From contig DLGZ01000050.1 in NCBI GenBank assembly GCA_002482965.1, forward strand, positions 44,432-108,431: a stretch of DNA of 64,000 bases, in the 5' to 3' direction. The notes under the pieces are model-generated. The model searched no databases. It was not told where the DNA came from and saw only the letters and a program-made list of their open reading frames with translations. Origin of the DNA: Verrucomicrobiaceae bacterium UBA7681 (GTDB lineage Bacteria > Verrucomicrobiota > Verrucomicrobiia > Verrucomicrobiales > Verrucomicrobiaceae). The translations under genes were made by a program, and so were the position numbers. Positions 48,891 to 57,758 of the stretch are shown piece after piece. Each line of letters begins with the position of its first letter. The first letter of the stretch is position 1.

Positions 48891-49421
48891 ATGAAAACGA
48901 AAATTCTTCTCCTGTGCGGCGCAGTGATCGCCGCTTGCTCGCTAACTTCTTGCGACATCTATGGCTACCCCGGCTATGGTTACAGTGGGTACGGCGGCGG
49001 CTACAGAAACTACGGAGGATATGGTTACAACAGCCCCTTCTCCGGTAACTACTATTCAAGTCCTCTGCTCGGCCTGAGCAGTTACTACGGCGGCTACTCC
49101 CGACCCTATAGCTACAGCAGTTACAATCGTGGCTACTCCAGCCCGTTCAGCTCATTCGGCAACGTCGGATACAACAGGGGCTATTCATCTCCATTCCTAG
49201 GCCGCTCCAATCTGTCCGGCTTCGGCGGTTCCTCATTCGGCAATCGCAGTTTTGCCAGCCATAACCTTGGGGGCTCCTCATTCGGTGGCCATTCCATGCA
49301 TAGAGGCTCCACTGGCAGTTTTAGCGGTGGCCGACACAGCTTCGGCGGTGGCAGCCATGGCGGTGGTCACAGCTTTGGAGGCGGCGGTGGCGGCGGCCAT
49401 AGTGGCGGTCATCATCATTGA
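48891..49421 (+). CDS. Gly/Tyr/Ser/His-rich lipoprotein
   Basis: The 176-residue protein has a lipoprotein signal with lipobox LTSC (cysteine about 21), so it is lipid-anchored. The mature part is low complexity: GYGYSGYGGGYRNYGGYGY, then Tyr/Ser/Pro-Phe repeats (RGYSSPF twice), and a tail rich in Gly and His ending GGGGHSGGHHH. No globular domain is visible. Gly/Tyr-rich sequence suggests a surface or matrix protein, and the His tail suggests metal binding; both are inference. It has a strong terminator after it. Confidence 0.75.
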   Translation: MKTKILLLCGAVIAACSLTSCDIYGYPGYGYSGYGGGYRNYGGYGYNSPFSGNYYSSPLLGLSSYYGGYSRPYSYSSYNRGYSSPFSSFGNVGYNRGYSSPFLGRSNLSGFGGSSFGNRSFASHNLGGSSFGGHSMHRGSTGSFSGGRHSFGGGSHGGGHSFGGGGGGGHSGGHHH

Positions 49422-49451
49422 TCCTCCTCGGTCACTCCTGCATCTCTCACA

Positions 49452-49484
49452 CAGCGCTCAAGGTTTCTTGGGCGCTGTTTTTTT
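49452..49484. terminator. Terminator after the Gly-rich lipoprotein, overlapping sulfatase 3' end
   Basis: An 11 bp stem (49452-49462 with 49467-49477, one G-T pair) has a GTTT loop and is followed by seven T residues on the plus strand. It serves the lipoprotein gene. The last codons of the convergent sulfatase gene lie within the T tract and the stem. Confidence 0.85.
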
Positions 49485-50912
49485 GTGCTTCACGTAGTCC
49501 GGCCACTCGATCTTTTTTCCCTCGGCACCGGTGAACTTCCATGCCGGCCACATCGGTGATTCATTTTTCACTTCGGCGTATTTGGCCTGCAGCAGTTCCT
49601 TTAACTCCGCCAGTTTGGCGGGCTCGGTCGCCGCCAGATCATGCTGCTCGCCGATGTCTTTGCTGAGATCAAACAGCATGAAATCCTGTAACTTGGCTTC
49701 TTTGAAATCGCGTTCGGTTTGCTCGGTGATGTCGTTGCCTCGTGCCGGAGCTGGCTTGTCGAGCGCGGCGAGGATTTTCCAGTCGCCCACTCGCATGGCG
49801 ACCTTCGGATCGCTGGAGGCGCGGTTGAAGTGCCAGTAGAGAGGCGTCTTGCGCTCCATCTTGTGGCCTTCGAGCACGGGCAGCCAGCTAGCCCCATCGA
49901 TCACCCGATCTTGCGGAGCCTGCAGACCGGCGACAGCACACATCGTCGGCAGGAAATCCACGCCGCTGATCGGCTCATCGCTCACCGTGTCGGGCTTCGT
50001 TTTGCCGGGCCAGCGCAAAATGCCGGGAATGCGGATGCCGCCTTCCCACACGCTGCCCTTTTTATCGCGCAGCGGTCCGGAGGAGCCGTGCAGATGCTGC
50101 GGGGTGATGGCGGGGCCGTTGTCGCTGGTGAAAAGGACGAGCGTATTCTCCCGGAGTCCCTCATCATCCAGCTTCTTCATCAGCCGGCCAAAGGCATCGT
50201 CCATCTGCGAGATGTTGCCGTGATGGCCATTGAAACTGGGATCGTCCGAATGATAGAGTGCGGAGTATTTGGCATCGGAGGAGATGGGTTCATGCGGCTC
50301 ATGAAAGCAGACGTAGGCAAAGAAGGGTTTGGTTTTGTCCCGTGCATCCAGCCAGCGCATGGCCTCATCTGCCACTAGATGCGCGGCGTAGCCTTCGAGC
50401 TTGCCGACCTCGGTGCCATTGCGCACGAAGTTGTCCGGGTTGTGGTGATTGGGGTAGGCGTTGTTATGCGTCGCGAACCAATGATCAAAGCCGTGGTCGT
50501 TCGGCTGCGGCTGCGTGGGCTGGTTGAATTCACCGTTCATGTGCCACTTGCCCACATGGCATGTCGCATAGCCTGATTCATGCAGCAGTTTGGCGATGGT
50601 GATCTCGCTGCGGCGCATATGCACCGGTGACTCCTCGGGAATCCAGTCGCGCACGCCCACGCGCGTCGGCGTGCGTCCTGTCATCAGCGCTGTGCGTGAA
50701 GGCGAGCAGTTCGGATGCCCCGCATAGCAGGAGGTGAAGCGCAGACCTTCGGTGGCAAATTTGTCCACATTTGGCGTCAGCACGTCCTTCGCGCCATAGC
50801 AGCCGAGATCGCCGTAGCCGAGATCATCATCCAGCACGAGCAGGATGTTGGGGCGGTCTGCGAGTGCGATGGAGGTGCAGGCCAGTGCAAAGAAAGTGAA
50901 CAGCAGTTTCAT
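49458..50912 (-). CDS. Exported sulfatase, second copy
   Basis: The 484-residue protein has a signal peptide (1-18), the metal-binding start RPNILLVLDDDLGYGDLGCYG, and the modification motif CSPSR (69-73, formylglycine from C69). CHVGKWHMNG and LFTSDNGPAI match the other active-site loops. It belongs to a different subfamily from the 6305-7636 sulfatase, as the spacing and loops differ. It follows the rsuA-type gene by 17 bases on the same strand. Start is ATG at 50912; the longer reading from 50966 places 18 residues before the signal. Confidence 0.93.
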   Translation of the reverse strand: MKLLFTFFALACTSIALADRPNILLVLDDDLGYGDLGCYGAKDVLTPNVDKFATEGLRFTSCYAGHPNCSPSRTALMTGRTPTRVGVRDWIPEESPVHMRRSEITIAKLLHESGYATCHVGKWHMNGEFNQPTQPQPNDHGFDHWFATHNNAYPNHHNPDNFVRNGTEVGKLEGYAAHLVADEAMRWLDARDKTKPFFAYVCFHEPHEPISSDAKYSALYHSDDPSFNGHHGNISQMDDAFGRLMKKLDDEGLRENTLVLFTSDNGPAITPQHLHGSSGPLRDKKGSVWEGGIRIPGILRWPGKTKPDTVSDEPISGVDFLPTMCAVAGLQAPQDRVIDGASWLPVLEGHKMERKTPLYWHFNRASSDPKVAMRVGDWKILAALDKPAPARGNDITEQTERDFKEAKLQDFMLFDLSKDIGEQHDLAATEPAKLAELKELLQAKYAEVKNESPMWPAWKFTGAEGKKIEWPDYVKHKKTAPKKP

Positions 50913-50929
50913 GGCTGCCGTGAACGTGT

Positions 50930-51625
50930 TCAGCGCGGCACTTGTTCCAGCGAAAGCATCTTCCACTCGCCTTCCGCGAGATCGCCGAGTTCATACGGGC
51001 CGAAGCGTTCGCGGTGCAGATTTTCCACACGCCAGCCCTGGCTGGCAAACATGCGGCGCACCTGATGGTAACGGCCTTCAGTAATCGTGAGCCGTGCGGA
51101 CTGGCTGGAAACGATTTCCAATTTCGCCGGCAGGCAGGGTTTCTCCTCACTGCGGAGCATGAGATCGCCTTTGGCAAAGATATCGATGAGTGCGGGATCG
51201 AGTTCGCGCTCCACCTCCACAAGATAGGTCTTCTCGATGTCCGACTTCGGCGAGGTGAAGCGATGCACGAGACTGCCTATGTCCGTGACGAGCAGCAGAC
51301 CGCTGGTGTCTTTGTCGAGACGGCCCACGCTTGTCACCGCCGGATTGCGATCCGGCCAATGCGCGGGCAGCAGCTCGTAGATGTTTTGACCTTCCTCTTC
51401 GCTGTGTGTGCAGGAGTAGCCCACGGGCTTGTAGAGCATCGCCAGCAGGCCATCGGGGGCTTCGAGCGGTTCGTCATCAACGGTGATGAGTGCGGAATCG
51501 ACGCGCTGGTCCGAACGCTTCACCACTACGCCGCTCAGCTTCACGCGGCCCTCTTTGACAAAAGCCATCGCCTCCCGGCGTGAACAGTAACCGAGGGCGG
51601 AGAGCAGTTGATCGAGGCGGCGCAT
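50930..51625 (-). CDS. rRNA pseudouridine synthase, RsuA/RluB family
   Basis: The 231-residue enzyme has an S4 RNA-binding domain (1-55; LDQLLSALGYCSRREAM) and the catalytic domain with VGRLDKDTSGLLLVT (Asp of RLD is catalytic), KTYLVEVER, and EGRYHQVRRMF. It isomerises a uridine in ribosomal RNA; RsuA (16S U516) is most like this in size but RluB/E/F cannot be excluded. Start is ATG at 51625; a TTG at 51640 would add 5 residues. It is upstream of the sulfatase with no obvious functional link. Confidence 0.88.
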   Translation of the reverse strand: MRRLDQLLSALGYCSRREAMAFVKEGRVKLSGVVVKRSDQRVDSALITVDDEPLEAPDGLLAMLYKPVGYSCTHSEEEGQNIYELLPAHWPDRNPAVTSVGRLDKDTSGLLLVTDIGSLVHRFTSPKSDIEKTYLVEVERELDPALIDIFAKGDLMLRSEEKPCLPAKLEIVSSQSARLTITEGRYHQVRRMFASQGWRVENLHRERFGPYELGDLAEGEWKMLSLEQVPR

Positions 51626-51832
51626 GTGGGATTGGGACAAAGTGGGGCGGATGCTCCCTGCTCAGAGAGTGCTGTCATGCGGGAAATGCAGCTGGTGATG
51701 ATTCTCTGTTTTCTTCCCGGCTTCTGCCGCTGCAACCCATCTAGCAAGAACGGCTGAGATGCGCCGCACCGATTCTTAAGGCTGCATCATTCGTTAAAAA
51801 TTTCTTGTTTGTACTTGCCATCACTGTTCCCA

Positions 51833-51852
51833 TTCGCTAAAAAAATAGCGAA
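51833..51852. promoter_or_regulatory. Candidate operator: inverted repeat upstream of blaI-like gene
   Basis: TTCGCTA (51833-51839) and TAGCGAA (51846-51852) form a perfect 7 bp inverted repeat around six A residues, immediately before the ATG of the BlaI-like gene. A related TTCGTTAAAAA lies at 51790. BlaI family repressors autoregulate by binding near their own start, so this is a plausible operator; the sequence differs from the staphylococcal TACA/TGTA operator. Confidence 0.45.
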
Positions 51853-52239
51853 ATGTCCGACACCACCCATCTTTCCCGGCGCGAGCGCCAGATCATGAAT
51901 GTCCTCCACGCTGAGGGCAGCGCCACCGTGGCGACGGTGCAGGCCAGGCTGCCAGACCCGCCGACGGACATGGCAGTGCGGCGGCTGATGCACATCTTGG
52001 AGGAGAAGGGACATGCGAAGCGCCTGCGCAAAGAAGGACGCGAGGTCATCTATGCACCGGCGCAGTCAAAAGCCCGTGCGGGCCTGCACGCGCTGAAGCA
52101 GGTGCTCGACACCTTTTTTGGCGGCGCGGTGGATGAGGCGCTGGCGGCGCACCTCACCCGCAAAGACGCCGCGCTGACGGATGAGCAGACCGCGCGCATC
52201 CAGAAGCTCATCGATGAAGCGAAACGAGAAGGCCGCTGA
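51853..52239 (+). CDS. BlaI/MecI/CopY-family transcriptional repressor
   Basis: The 128-residue protein has a winged helix at about 7-75 (LSRRERQIMNVLHAEG, MAVRRLMHILEEKGH, REVIYAP) and a C-terminal dimer helix region (about 80-128). BlaI-type repressors are cleaved or released when a membrane sensor detects beta-lactam or another signal. The next gene, 17 bases downstream, encodes the cognate M56 sensor. The start lies at the edge of a perfect inverted repeat, so autorepression is likely. Confidence 0.92.
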   Translation: MSDTTHLSRRERQIMNVLHAEGSATVATVQARLPDPPTDMAVRRLMHILEEKGHAKRLRKEGREVIYAPAQSKARAGLHALKQVLDTFFGGAVDEALAAHLTRKDAALTDEQTARIQKLIDEAKREGR

Positions 52240-52256
52240 TTTTTCCCGCACTGTTT

Positions 52257-55200
52257 ATGAACCCGACACCGCTGCTCGAACTCCTCTCCCACACGGCAAT
52301 CAAAGGTGCAGCGGTGCTTCTGCTGGCCTTGCTGGCTGGACTGGCACTCTACCAAACTGCCGCTGCACGCCGCTACGCTGTCTGGCTGACGGCTGTGGCT
52401 GCACTGGCTGTTCTGCCTCTGGCCATGGCTCTGCTGCCAGCGTGGCATGTACTACCGAAAACGATGACTGAAATGGAGTGGCCCGTGCTGGAGCCCGATA
52501 TGCCAATGGAGGCACCTGTTCGTTCCTCAAATCTTGTTGAACAAAGGACGCAGACCTCCGCCCCATCATCGGTTTCCGTACCCGCCGCACTGCCGAAAGC
52601 ACCCATGTTCGTCTTCTCATGGGAAAAGCTGTTTCAATGGCTGCCCCTCGTCTGGATTTCCATCGCCGTTTTGTTGTTGATGAGGCTTGCGTGGAGCGCG
52701 TGGTGTTTGCGGCGGCTGGAACGCTTGTTGAAGGCTGGCCGCTGCGAGGCGCTGGACGGGATCGCGCAGGAGATCGGTTTGTCACGCGCGCCAAGGCTGT
52801 TCGTGGGAGACGCCAGCGCGGTGCCGATGGTGTGGGGCGTATGGAGCCCCCGCCTGCTGCTGCCAGAAGGGTTTGAGCAGTGGAGCGCGGCCAAGCTGCG
52901 CGGCGTGCTGCTGCATGAGCTGGCGCACTTGAAGCGTCGCGACCCGCTGGCGCTGTGGACGGCGCAATGGGTGAAAGCCCTGCACTGGTTCAATCCCCTC
53001 GTCTGGCTCACCCTCCGCCAACTGCGCGCCGATCAGGAACGCGCCTGTGACGATACCGTGTTGCGCCACGGCGTGCGTGCCAGCGACTACGCGCAGTCCC
53101 TGCTCGACCTCAGTCGTCACAACCGCCTCGCTCCCGGCCTGTCACTCTGCGCGCTGACCATCACCCGCTGCGCTCCCGTCGAAGCCCGCGTCAAAGCCAT
53201 CCTTGATACCACTCGCCGCCGCGAAGGTCTCACGCTGCGCTGGCTGGCGGGACTGGCCGGTGGCGCGCTGCTCATCACCCTGCCCGTGGCCATGCTGCAT
53301 GCCATCGAAGGCCCTGCGCTGCGCGGCCGCATTTTGGACCGCAACGGTGTGGTGCTGGCGGAGAGCACGAAGGAGAAGGTGCGTGTTTATCCGCTCAAAA
53401 CGTTGGCGGCGCATATGATCGGCTACCTCCGCACACCCGATGAAAAGCACGCGCAGTTTTATGGCAGTGATGCTTTAGAGAAGCAGCATGATGCAGAGCT
53501 GACTGCAGGCAAGGACGTAACGCTGACGCTCGACATGCGCATTCAGTCTCTCGCGTATCAGGCCATGAACGAGGCAGGCGTAACGCGTGGCACCGCAGTC
53601 GTGCTGGATCCACGCAGCGGAGCAATCCTGGCGGCAGTTTCGCTGCCCAGCTTTGACCCGAATCTTTTTGTACCGTCCATCACCCAGGAAAATTGGGAGA
53701 GATACCTCAATGATTTTGACATCCCGCTGCTTAACCGCGCGGTGAAAGGTTATGTGCCGGGCGACGCATTCACGCCACTGACTGCTCTAGCAGCAATTTC
53801 GAAGGGTTTGGGGGATAGGACCTTCAATTGCCGGCCCGCGCCCACCAGCTACCAGTCCAAGTTCGAGTGCCTGCAAATCAGGCAGGGAGGCAAGGGGCAT
53901 GGAACCATCGGATTGGAACAAGCACTTCAGAACTCATGCAGACATTACTGGTGTCAGCTGGGAGTGCTGGCGGGCTTCGATGCCTTCGGCAAAATGGGCA
54001 GGGACATCGGTTTCGGTCAGAAGTATGGACTGCTTGATGCTGAGATCCCCGGTGTGCTGCCGACGCAGGAATGGTGGGAGAAACGCCGCCAAGGCAAATT
54101 GGCATGGTCCGAAGACAACACCGCGTCGCTGGCGGAAGGCTATGGCTACGCGAATGTGACTCCGTTGCAGATGGCTGTCCTCGCCGCGACAGTTGCAAAT
54201 TCTGGAAGAGTCCCACAACCCATGTTAACAATGACCGCAAAGACCGGTTGGCGGGCCGATTTTATCAAGGAAGGTCTCCCTGTAGCTCAAATCGAGAAAC
54301 TGCGTGAAGGCATGCGTCTCGTGGTGAACGGCGATTCCGGCACCGGCCAGAGGGCACTCAGTAAGAAGGTGATGATCGCAGGCAAAACCGGCGCAACGAA
54401 AGGTGTGAGCCGAACGGACAAAGGTGAACTGGTTGAAAAGAATAATTCCTGGTTCATCGGCTTCGCTCCGTTCGATCAGCCAGCGTTGGCCTTTGCCATC
54501 CTGAATCAAGGTGGCAAGACGGTTGCCGAATGCGCCCCCATTGCGAAGCGCATCGTGGAAGAAGCTCTGGCGCTGCCTGCGGATGGCTCGGGAGAAGTGA
54601 AACCGGTGAGCGACGATATTGGCAGAGCTCATGAAAAACTGCTGAAGGCCCAGGCACAGTTTGATGCCTGCGCCGGTCAAATAAAAACGGCCATCGAGAG
54701 CATCAAGCCCGATGCCGCCGCCGGATTTTCTCTAAATGAATTCGAGGTGCATGACGGACAATTGAGTCTTCATGGCAAAGCCTCAGGCATGATTCAGGCT
54801 CTGCAATTTCGTGACAAGCTGGTTCACCTCGAACTGCTGAAGCATCTCGACTGGACCTTTCCTGTGCCGGGGACCATGGATGACGGGAAGAGCGTCTATT
54901 TCAGTTGGTGGGGCGTCATTCGTTTGACGGAATCGAAGGATACAACCGCCGAAGGGGCAGCCACAGCGCCCAACCCCGAAGGCGACACCCAAGTCCTCCA
55001 GCAGGCCGATGCCGAGATCCGAATGAAGCCTGCGCTCGCAAACCAATGGGCTGCTTTGAAAAAAACTGGGCTGCTGGCTGATCTGCCAGCGGAGGCGCAT
55101 CCTTTTGACACGGGTGAAAGCAAAGAGAGGGGTATGAAAAGCGGGTTGCAGTTCCGCTTCGATGTTTCGCGAGCGGCAGGGCATCGGTGGTTGCTCGCCT

Positions 55201-56138
55201 CAATCTATAGGTCGAAAAATGTGGATGAAGCGTCTCTCCAGTGGCCCGAAGCACCGGAGGCGTTTCAGCGTAGCTATGTGGCGGCCGGCCAATGCGTGAT
55301 CTCGATTCTCAGCTCTGACGGCGAGCACCTGATCATCATCGTCTCCAAGCAGAAATCGTCCATGCTGATTGCGCCGGATTATTCCCCCGCTCTGGACGTG
55401 GCACCTCAAACGCTGCGCCCGCCGACTGCTGCAACCGATGCAGACATCATGATGGACCCTCAGCTCGCGAGCCAATGGAAGCTCCTGAAACGAAAAGGGT
55501 TTCTGGCCGATCTGCCGGCCGAAGCGATTCTCTCGAAGCCCGGCATCCCGGGATCTGCCGGAGGGATCTTCCGCTTCATCGCGCCGCGCGAGGCGGCGCA
55601 GCGCTGGCTCGCGGAGTCTCTGGGTGAGTCTTTGCGGAGACACTACGAACAGCAGCAGCCGTGGCCCGAAAAGCCGGGCACCTTTGATTACACTTACGAG
55701 GGGCTGGGCGACGGCATGATGCACCTCGCCACCCTCAACGCCGACAGGGTGGAGGTGCGGGTCTGGCGCAAGCGGCCGAAGCCAATCCTGATCGCGCCTG
55801 ATGAATACCAGGAGCCACGACCTGCGGGCAAGCTGGCTCCTGAGTATCATGGGAAGGGACTCACCCAGAGTGAAGCCATGCCCACGTTGAACGTGGCCTT
55901 GCAAACGCTGCACCCGACGATCACGCCACAGGAGGTACAACTGCCGAGTGTCCGTCCGCAGCCGGTCAAACTCATGCTGCAAGCACCGGCACCACCTTCC
56001 GTTCCCACACTCGAAATGCCATTTCCATTGAATCGTCTTCAGGGAGAACTCAGCGCAGAATCAGAAAAGGCTCTGTGGCGCAGCTTGGGGAGCGGCACTC
56101 GCATGCAGCAGGCTTTGGTGGTCAGAGCACCGCTGTGA
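52257..56138 (+). CDS. BlaR1-like M56 protease fused to degenerate penicillin-binding domain
   Basis: The 1293-residue protein has membrane spans at about 13-33, 40-60 and 120-145 and an M56 zinc motif H220-E-L-A-H224 in LLHELAHLKRRDP. A span at about 330-350 leads to a PBP2-like transpeptidase domain (about 355-775; LDRNGVVLAES, LTLDMRIQSLAYQAM). Its SxxK site is D503-A-F-T506 (PGDAFTP) and SxN is S560-C-R562; only KTG (710-712) is kept, so acylation by beta-lactam is unlikely. The C-terminal part has two copies of a domain starting about residues 919 and 1062 (QW..LK..G.LADLPAEA). In BlaR1 the sensor is a class D-like domain; a PBP-like sensor is different. It likely senses a non-acylating ligand or wall state (inference). 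Confidence 0.85.
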   Translation: MNPTPLLELLSHTAIKGAAVLLLALLAGLALYQTAAARRYAVWLTAVAALAVLPLAMALLPAWHVLPKTMTEMEWPVLEPDMPMEAPVRSSNLVEQRTQTSAPSSVSVPAALPKAPMFVFSWEKLFQWLPLVWISIAVLLLMRLAWSAWCLRRLERLLKAGRCEALDGIAQEIGLSRAPRLFVGDASAVPMVWGVWSPRLLLPEGFEQWSAAKLRGVLLHELAHLKRRDPLALWTAQWVKALHWFNPLVWLTLRQLRADQERACDDTVLRHGVRASDYAQSLLDLSRHNRLAPGLSLCALTITRCAPVEARVKAILDTTRRREGLTLRWLAGLAGGALLITLPVAMLHAIEGPALRGRILDRNGVVLAESTKEKVRVYPLKTLAAHMIGYLRTPDEKHAQFYGSDALEKQHDAELTAGKDVTLTLDMRIQSLAYQAMNEAGVTRGTAVVLDPRSGAILAAVSLPSFDPNLFVPSITQENWERYLNDFDIPLLNRAVKGYVPGDAFTPLTALAAISKGLGDRTFNCRPAPTSYQSKFECLQIRQGGKGHGTIGLEQALQNSCRHYWCQLGVLAGFDAFGKMGRDIGFGQKYGLLDAEIPGVLPTQEWWEKRRQGKLAWSEDNTASLAEGYGYANVTPLQMAVLAATVANSGRVPQPMLTMTAKTGWRADFIKEGLPVAQIEKLREGMRLVVNGDSGTGQRALSKKVMIAGKTGATKGVSRTDKGELVEKNNSWFIGFAPFDQPALAFAILNQGGKTVAECAPIAKRIVEEALALPADGSGEVKPVSDDIGRAHEKLLKAQAQFDACAGQIKTAIESIKPDAAAGFSLNEFEVHDGQLSLHGKASGMIQALQFRDKLVHLELLKHLDWTFPVPGTMDDGKSVYFSWWGVIRLTESKDTTAEGAATAPNPEGDTQVLQQADAEIRMKPALANQWAALKKTGLLADLPAEAHPFDTGESKERGMKSGLQFRFDVSRAAGHRWLLASIYRSKNVDEASLQWPEAPEAFQRSYVAAGQCVISILSSDGEHLIIIVSKQKSSMLIAPDYSPALDVAPQTLRPPTAATDADIMMDPQLASQWKLLKRKGFLADLPAEAILSKPGIPGSAGGIFRFIAPREAAQRWLAESLGESLRRHYEQQQPWPEKPGTFDYTYEGLGDGMMHLATLNADRVEVRVWRKRPKPILIAPDEYQEPRPAGKLAPEYHGKGLTQSEAMPTLNVALQTLHPTITPQEVQLPSVRPQPVKLMLQAPAPPSVPTLEMPFPLNRLQGELSAESEKALWRSLGSGTRMQQALVVRAPL

Positions 56139-56171
56139 TCGGGATAACCCAAGGAGGGCGCAGCGCAGCGT

Positions 56172-57017
56172 TTACTGCTTCAGCAGCCCGCTATCCGTGA
56201 GCCACTCCGTGAAGCGGGTGGGCCAGCGGGAGGCGGCGGTGGGTTTGGCGTCGGGTTTGTAACCGAAGCCGTGGCCGGCGTTGGCGAAGATGTGCATCTC
56301 GGCTTTCACGCCGGCGGCTTTGTACTTGAGGTAGAGGGTGGCCATGCCTTCGGAGATGTCCGGGCGGTCGCTGTAACCGGCAGCGATGAAGAGCGGGGGC
56401 ATGCCTTTGGTGGCATTGAAAAGGCCGGAAGTGCCGGGGTAGATGAGGCCTTGGAAATCGGGGCGGCTGCTCTGCTGCTCGATGGGGTCAGCGGCGTCTT
56501 TCTGGCCGGGATCATTCGTCATGGCGGCAAAGGCGGCAAGCTCACCCCCGGCGGAAAAACCGAGGATGCCGATGCGGTCCGGCTGGATGTGCCACTCGGC
56601 GGCACGGCTGCGCACGGTGCGGATAGCCCGGCGGGCGTCCGCCATGGCGTGGTCTTGAATGGTGTAGGTGCTGCCGGGTTCGCGGGCGAGGCGGTATTTC
56701 AGCACGAAGGCGGCGATGCCGTGATCGCGGAACCATTCCGCCAATGCGTAGCCTTCATGGCCGAGGCAGAGCTTGGAGTGACCACCGCCGGGGCAGATGA
56801 TGACGGCGGTGCCGGTGGATTTGTCTGCGGCGGGAAGGTACGGGGTGAGCGTGGGCTTGTGGACGTTGCACACGTTGCTGCCTTCGATTTTCTCGGGCTC
56901 GGCGGCGCGTGCTTCGGAGCCGGGGGCTCCTTGGGGCCACAGCGGGAGGGCGGCGGGGGTGTCTGCGGCGCAGAGCGCCAGAGGCAGAAAAAGGCTGGCG
57001 AGGAGAGGTCGGATCAT
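56172..57017 (-). CDS. Exported alpha/beta hydrolase (esterase/acetylxylan esterase-like)
   Basis: The 281-residue protein has a signal peptide (1-17), the oxyanion segment IICPGGGHSKL, nucleophile S155 in ILGFSAGGELA, an acidic residue candidate in GYSDRPDISEGM, and His in ANAGHGFGYKP. This pattern fits small exported esterases near acetylxylan esterase and BD-FAE. Substrate is probably an acetylated sugar or glycan. It is convergent with the BlaR-like gene, 33 bases apart, and divergent from rpmH. Confidence 0.87.
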   Translation of the reverse strand: MIRPLLASLFLPLALCAADTPAALPLWPQGAPGSEARAAEPEKIEGSNVCNVHKPTLTPYLPAADKSTGTAVIICPGGGHSKLCLGHEGYALAEWFRDHGIAAFVLKYRLAREPGSTYTIQDHAMADARRAIRTVRSRAAEWHIQPDRIGILGFSAGGELAAFAAMTNDPGQKDAADPIEQQSSRPDFQGLIYPGTSGLFNATKGMPPLFIAAGYSDRPDISEGMATLYLKYKAAGVKAEMHIFANAGHGFGYKPDAKPTAASRWPTRFTEWLTDSGLLKQ

Positions 57018-57069
57018 GGGTTAAATGTAACGCTGAGAAAGCCAAAGTTTACTGGAAAACATCGCATGA

Positions 57070-57097
57070 TTGACAAATCAAAGACTCCCGCTAGTTT
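57070..57097 (+). promoter_or_regulatory. Candidate sigma-70 promoter for rpmH block
   Basis: A perfect -35 TTGACA (57070-57075) is followed after 16 bases by TAGTTT (57092-57097), a partial -10 match. It lies 77 bases before the rpmH start, in a region without coding on this strand. Confidence 0.45.
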
Positions 57098-57173
57098 CGC
57101 GCCCCCTTTTCAAGGGGAGGCCGTGATTTGTCCGGTCTGAGCTCCCATTTCCCTTTCACCACCCCACACGCCC

Positions 57174-57362
57174 ATGCCAAAGACATTCAGGACCTACCAG
57201 CCTTCCAAGCGCACGCGCAAGCAGCAGTTTGGTTTCCGCGCACGCACAGCGACCGCAAACGGCCGTGACATCCTTCGCCGCCGCCGCCGTGCCGGACGTA
57301 AACGTCTTCTGCCAAAGGGCGTGGAAATCCACTTCAAGCGTCACACTCAGCAGCACACCTAA
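57174..57362 (+). CDS. rpmH: 50S ribosomal protein L34
   Basis: The 62-residue basic protein opens MPKTFRTYQPSKRTRKQQFG and has the core GFRARTATANGRDILRRRRRAGR, diagnostic of L34. It is longer than the common 44-50 residues because of a C-terminal tail from LLPKGV onward, rich in Lys and His. It begins the rpmH-rnpA-yidD-yidC-jag block, 25 bases before rnpA. In most bacteria dnaA lies just upstream; here an esterase gene is there instead. Confidence 0.95.
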   Translation: MPKTFRTYQPSKRTRKQQFGFRARTATANGRDILRRRRRAGRKRLLPKGVEIHFKRHTQQHT

Positions 57363-57386
57363 TTCTGCTGCGGCGCGCCCCTCCTC

Positions 57387-57758
57387 ATGCGCCTTCCCTC
57401 AAACCTGCGGATGAAGCTCGCGTGCGAATTCGCACGGGTGAAGACGCAGGGCAGCAGTCAGGCCGGAAAATTTCTGGTGCTGGGTGTTTTGCGTGCGGAA
57501 GCGCTGAAGGAGTTCCAGTTTGGCCTCATTACCGGGGGCAAGCTGGGCAATGCCGTGGTACGAAACCGCATCCGCCGTCTGCTGCGCGAGATCGTACGCG
57601 CACACCGCGCGGAGATCGCCCCGGGCTGGCAGATGGTGATCATCGCTCGCTGGCGTGCCCCCAAGGCCACGCTGGCAGAACTGGAAACTGACTGGCTGCG
57701 GCTGGCGCGGCGCATGAATCTGCTCACCCAGAAGCTCCCTGCCCCACCCGCTCCATGA
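57387..57758 (+). CDS. rnpA: Ribonuclease P protein component
   Basis: RnpA is the protein subunit of RNase P, which matures tRNA 5' ends. The 123-residue protein has the opening LRMKLACEFARVKTQG and the RNR motif region GKLGNAVVRNRIRRLLREIV (about 51-70), followed by a Trp-rich segment and Pro/Ala tail. It overlaps the start of yidD by four bases (ATGA), as in many genomes. Confidence 0.95.
   Translation: MRLPSNLRMKLACEFARVKTQGSSQAGKFLVLGVLRAEALKEFQFGLITGGKLGNAVVRNRIRRLLREIVRAHRAEIAPGWQMVIIARWRAPKATLAELETDWLRLARRMNLLTQKLPAPPAP

Noticed and set aside
57070..57173. Possible oriC next to rpmH
   Set aside because: No dnaA gene and no cluster of DnaA boxes is visible.
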